The notes below the pieces were generated by a model. The model saw nothing but the letters and a program-made list of their open reading frames with translations. It was not told the origin of the DNA and did no database searches. The position numbers and the translations under genes are program-made. A stretch of DNA of 64,000 bases from Tabrizicola_A sp964393035 (GTDB taxonomy: Bacteria > Pseudomonadota > Alphaproteobacteria > Rhodobacterales > Rhodobacteraceae). The stretch covers positions 124,001 to 188,000 of the forward strand of contig CAYMRX010000004.1 of NCBI GenBank assembly GCA_964393035.1. The letters run 5' to 3'. Positions 62,439 to 64,000 of the stretch are shown in pieces. Within the stretch, counting starts at the first letter, position 1. Each line of letters begins with the position of its first letter.

Positions 62439-63787
62439 TATGCTTTTCCTTTTGCAGCCTTGATGGCGCGCAGACGTTCAAAAAGTTTTGTCGCCAGACC
62501 CGGTTTGTTGACCTGCTTGGCGCGGGCAAGCGCCACGGCCTCGGCGGGCACATCTTCGGTAATGGTCGAGCCTGAGGCAGTCAGCGCGCCATCGCCCACG
62601 GTGACGGGCGCCACCAGCATGGTATCCGAGCCGATGAAGGCGCGTTTGCCGATGCGGGTGCGGTGTTTCATCACGCCGTCATAATTGCAGGTGACGGTGC
62701 CCGCGCCGATATTGGTGAACTCGCCCACATCGGCATCGCCGATATAGCTGAGGTGACCGACCTTCACGCCCTCATCCAGAATGGCGTTCTTGATTTCCAC
62801 GAAATTGCCGACATGCACATCTTCGGCCAATTCCGCCCCGGGACGCAGGCGGGCAAAGGGGCCGACATCGGCGCCGCGACTGACATGGCAGCCTTCGAGA
62901 TGGCAAAAGCCCTTGATCTCGGCACCGGATTCGATGGTGACGCCGGGGCCGAACAGCACGTTGGGGCCGATGATCGCATCGCGGCCAACCACCGTGTCAT
63001 AACCGAAGAACACCGTGTCGGGGGCGGTCAGCGTCACGCCATTGTCCAAGGCCTCGGCCCTTGCGCGGGCTTGAAAGGCGGCCTCGGCCTCGGCCAGTTG
63101 CTGCCTTGTGTTGACGCCCAAGGTTTCAGCCTCGTCGCAGATCACCACCCCGGCCGACAGACCCTTGGCGCGGGCAAGTTCCACGATGTCGGTCAGGTAA
63201 TATTCGCCTGCGGCATTGGCATTGCCCACCTCGGCCACAAGGGTGAACAGGGTCTTGGCCTCGGCGCAGATCACACCGGAATTGCAAAGGGTTACGGCGC
63301 GTTCCGCATCCGTGGCATCCTTGAATTCACGGATGGCCAGCAGGGCATCGCCTTCGGTCAGCAAGCGGCCATAGCGGCCGGGATCGGCGGCGTGAAAGCC
63401 CAAGACCACCACCGCATGGGTGGCGCGGGCGGCCAGCATGGTTTCCAGCGTGTCCGGGGTGATAAAGGGCGTGTCGCCGTAAAGCACGATCGCATCGCCC
63501 GGCGCATCGGCCAAAAGCGGGGCGGCCTGCGCCACGGCATGGGCGGTGCCAAGCTGCGGTTCCTGCACGACGGTTTCAATCGCCTCGTCATAGGCCCGCG
63601 CGGCCTTTGCCACCGCATCGGCGCCATGGCCGGTGACCACCACGACCTTTTCCGGGCCAAGGCTGGCGCCCGCCCGCAGGGCGTGGTGCAAGAGGGGCGC
63701 GGCCGCAACCTTGTGCAGCACTTTCGGCATGTCGGAATTCATCCGCGTGCCCATGCCTGCGGCCAGAACAATCAACGAAACCGGCAT
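62438..63787 (-). CDS. glmU: Bifunctional GlmU: UDP-GlcNAc pyrophosphorylase / GlcN-1-P acetyltransferase
   Basis: A 449-residue bifunctional enzyme. The N-terminal nucleotidyltransferase has LAAGMGTRMNSDMPKVLHKV (about 8-27) and LYGDTPFITPDTL. The C-terminal left-handed beta-helix has hexapeptide repeats (VNLGNFVEIK-like VHVGNFVEIKNA, SYIGDADVGEFTNIGAGTVT, NYDGVMKHRTRIGKRAFIGS), with the catalytic His in the VMKHRT block. It makes UDP-N-acetylglucosamine for peptidoglycan and lipopolysaccharide. First gene of the glmU-glmS-alkD run, divergent from a HAD phosphatase gene across 85 bases. Confidence 0.97.
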   Translation of the reverse strand: MPVSLIVLAAGMGTRMNSDMPKVLHKVAAAPLLHHALRAGASLGPEKVVVVTGHGADAVAKAARAYDEAIETVVQEPQLGTAHAVAQAAPLLADAPGDAIVLYGDTPFITPDTLETMLAARATHAVVVLGFHAADPGRYGRLLTEGDALLAIREFKDATDAERAVTLCNSGVICAEAKTLFTLVAEVGNANAAGEYYLTDIVELARAKGLSAGVVICDEAETLGVNTRQQLAEAEAAFQARARAEALDNGVTLTAPDTVFFGYDTVVGRDAIIGPNVLFGPGVTIESGAEIKGFCHLEGCHVSRGADVGPFARLRPGAELAEDVHVGNFVEIKNAILDEGVKVGHLSYIGDADVGEFTNIGAGTVTCNYDGVMKHRTRIGKRAFIGSDTMLVAPVTVGDGALTASGSTITEDVPAEAVALARAKQVNKPGLATKLFERLRAIKAAKGKA

Positions 63788-63872
63788 GCTGCCCCTTTCC
63801 TTCTTTTGCCGCCCGTTTTACCCCGGAACGCGGGCGCTGCAAGCCCGGCGTGGCTCACGGAAGGTTACAATC

Positions 63873-64000
63873 ATGCGGACGGTGGTTTTTGATCTGGATG
63901 GAACGCTGGCCGATACCAGCGATGACCTTCTGGCAGCGGCAAATGCCTGCTTTCTGGCCGATGGCCATGGGGTGGTGCTGGATGGGCGCGACCGGCTGGT
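63873..64000 (+). CDS. gph: HAD-family phosphatase, phosphoglycolate phosphatase-like (partial)
   Basis: Only the first 42 or so residues lie in the window. They start MRTVVFDLDGTLADTSDDLL, containing the HAD nucleophile motif DxDGT (Asp 7 and Asp 9) and the cap-domain entry D-T-x-x-D-L-L-A-A-A-N typical of Gph and related sugar phosphatases. The gene diverges from glmU. The precise substrate cannot be fixed from this fragment. Confidence 0.8.
   Translation, partial: MRTVVFDLDGTLADTSDDLLAAANACFLADGHGVVLDGRDRL

Noticed and set aside
60600..63800. A glmS ribozyme or riboswitch near glmS
   Set aside because: glmS begins within the glmU stop codon, leaving no untranslated leader, and no such structure is known from this lineage.

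Overview
The window is GC-rich, gene-dense chromosomal DNA with the gene content and order of an alphaproteobacterium of the order Rhodobacterales (family Rhodobacteraceae sensu lato). This rests on the pdhA-pdhB-pdhC operon in which the E1-beta subunit carries its own lipoyl domain, the yajC-secD-secF-(Mth938 protein)-ccmABCDG supercluster, fabF-mltG, the bamB-der pair, and remnants of a Rhodobacterales gene transfer agent (GTA) cluster. I saw no rRNA, tRNA, CRISPR array, insertion sequence or integrase.

Layout. 1-5143 (minus): a dipeptide/oligopeptide ABC transporter operon in the order ATPase D, ATPase F, binding protein, permease B, permease C (cut by the window edge). 5375-10410 (plus): an ArgE-like deacylase, a DadA-like FAD oxidoreductase, a YegD-type Hsp70 and a HipO-like amidohydrolase, together plausibly an uptake and breakdown module for acylated peptides or amino acids. 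10436-18376: moaA, a small lipoprotein, aconitase acnA, a DUF1223 protein, a small exported protein, a lipid A acyltransferase and an EamA transporter. 18536-23587 (minus): a TetR regulator, an RND adaptor and an RND pump with a palindromic operator. 23792-26947 (plus): fabF, mltG and a second TetR regulator. 27053-28855 (plus): what looks like a collapsed GTA cluster, in which a gp1-like small terminase gene runs directly into the C-terminal third of the GTA baseplate (gp15, 'megatron') gene. 28888-33448: cysE, then converging pdhC, pdhB, pdhA. 33594-36979 (minus): ftsB, class I aldolase, a short-chain dehydrogenase and pgk. 37089-38145 (plus): two overlapping cyclophilins. 38251-43705: tyrS, anmK, a nucleoside hydrolase, an iron-binding periplasmic protein behind a TGA-N9-TCA box, and mazG. 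43760-50379 (plus): a second HipO-like amidohydrolase, a ureohydrolase (agmatinase type), a DUF1499 protein, a YfgM-like protein, bamB and der. 50425-53525 (minus): a polytopic membrane protein, serS and a GT2-like glycosyltransferase. 53691-59850 (plus): Sec accessory genes followed by the cytochrome c maturation genes. 59941-63787 (minus): alkD, glmS, glmU. 63873-end (plus): the start of a HAD phosphatase.

Tightly packed neighbours repeatedly overlap by 4 bases (ATGA) or 8-11 bases, which points to translational coupling. Intergenic regulatory structure includes several clear intrinsic terminators, two related palindromic repeats (38181-38238 and 59871-59937) that both sit between converging genes, and a recurring short CTCC-GGCG-GGAG/GGGG terminator-like element (18481-18500, 42838-42861).

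The most interesting feature is the GTA remnant: both ends of a normally about 14-15 kb prophage-like cluster appear to be kept and joined out of frame, as if one internal deletion removed packaging, capsid and most tail genes. Everything else looks like ordinary vertically inherited core genome. All assignments come from reading the sequence and from knowledge of the families; no database search was run.
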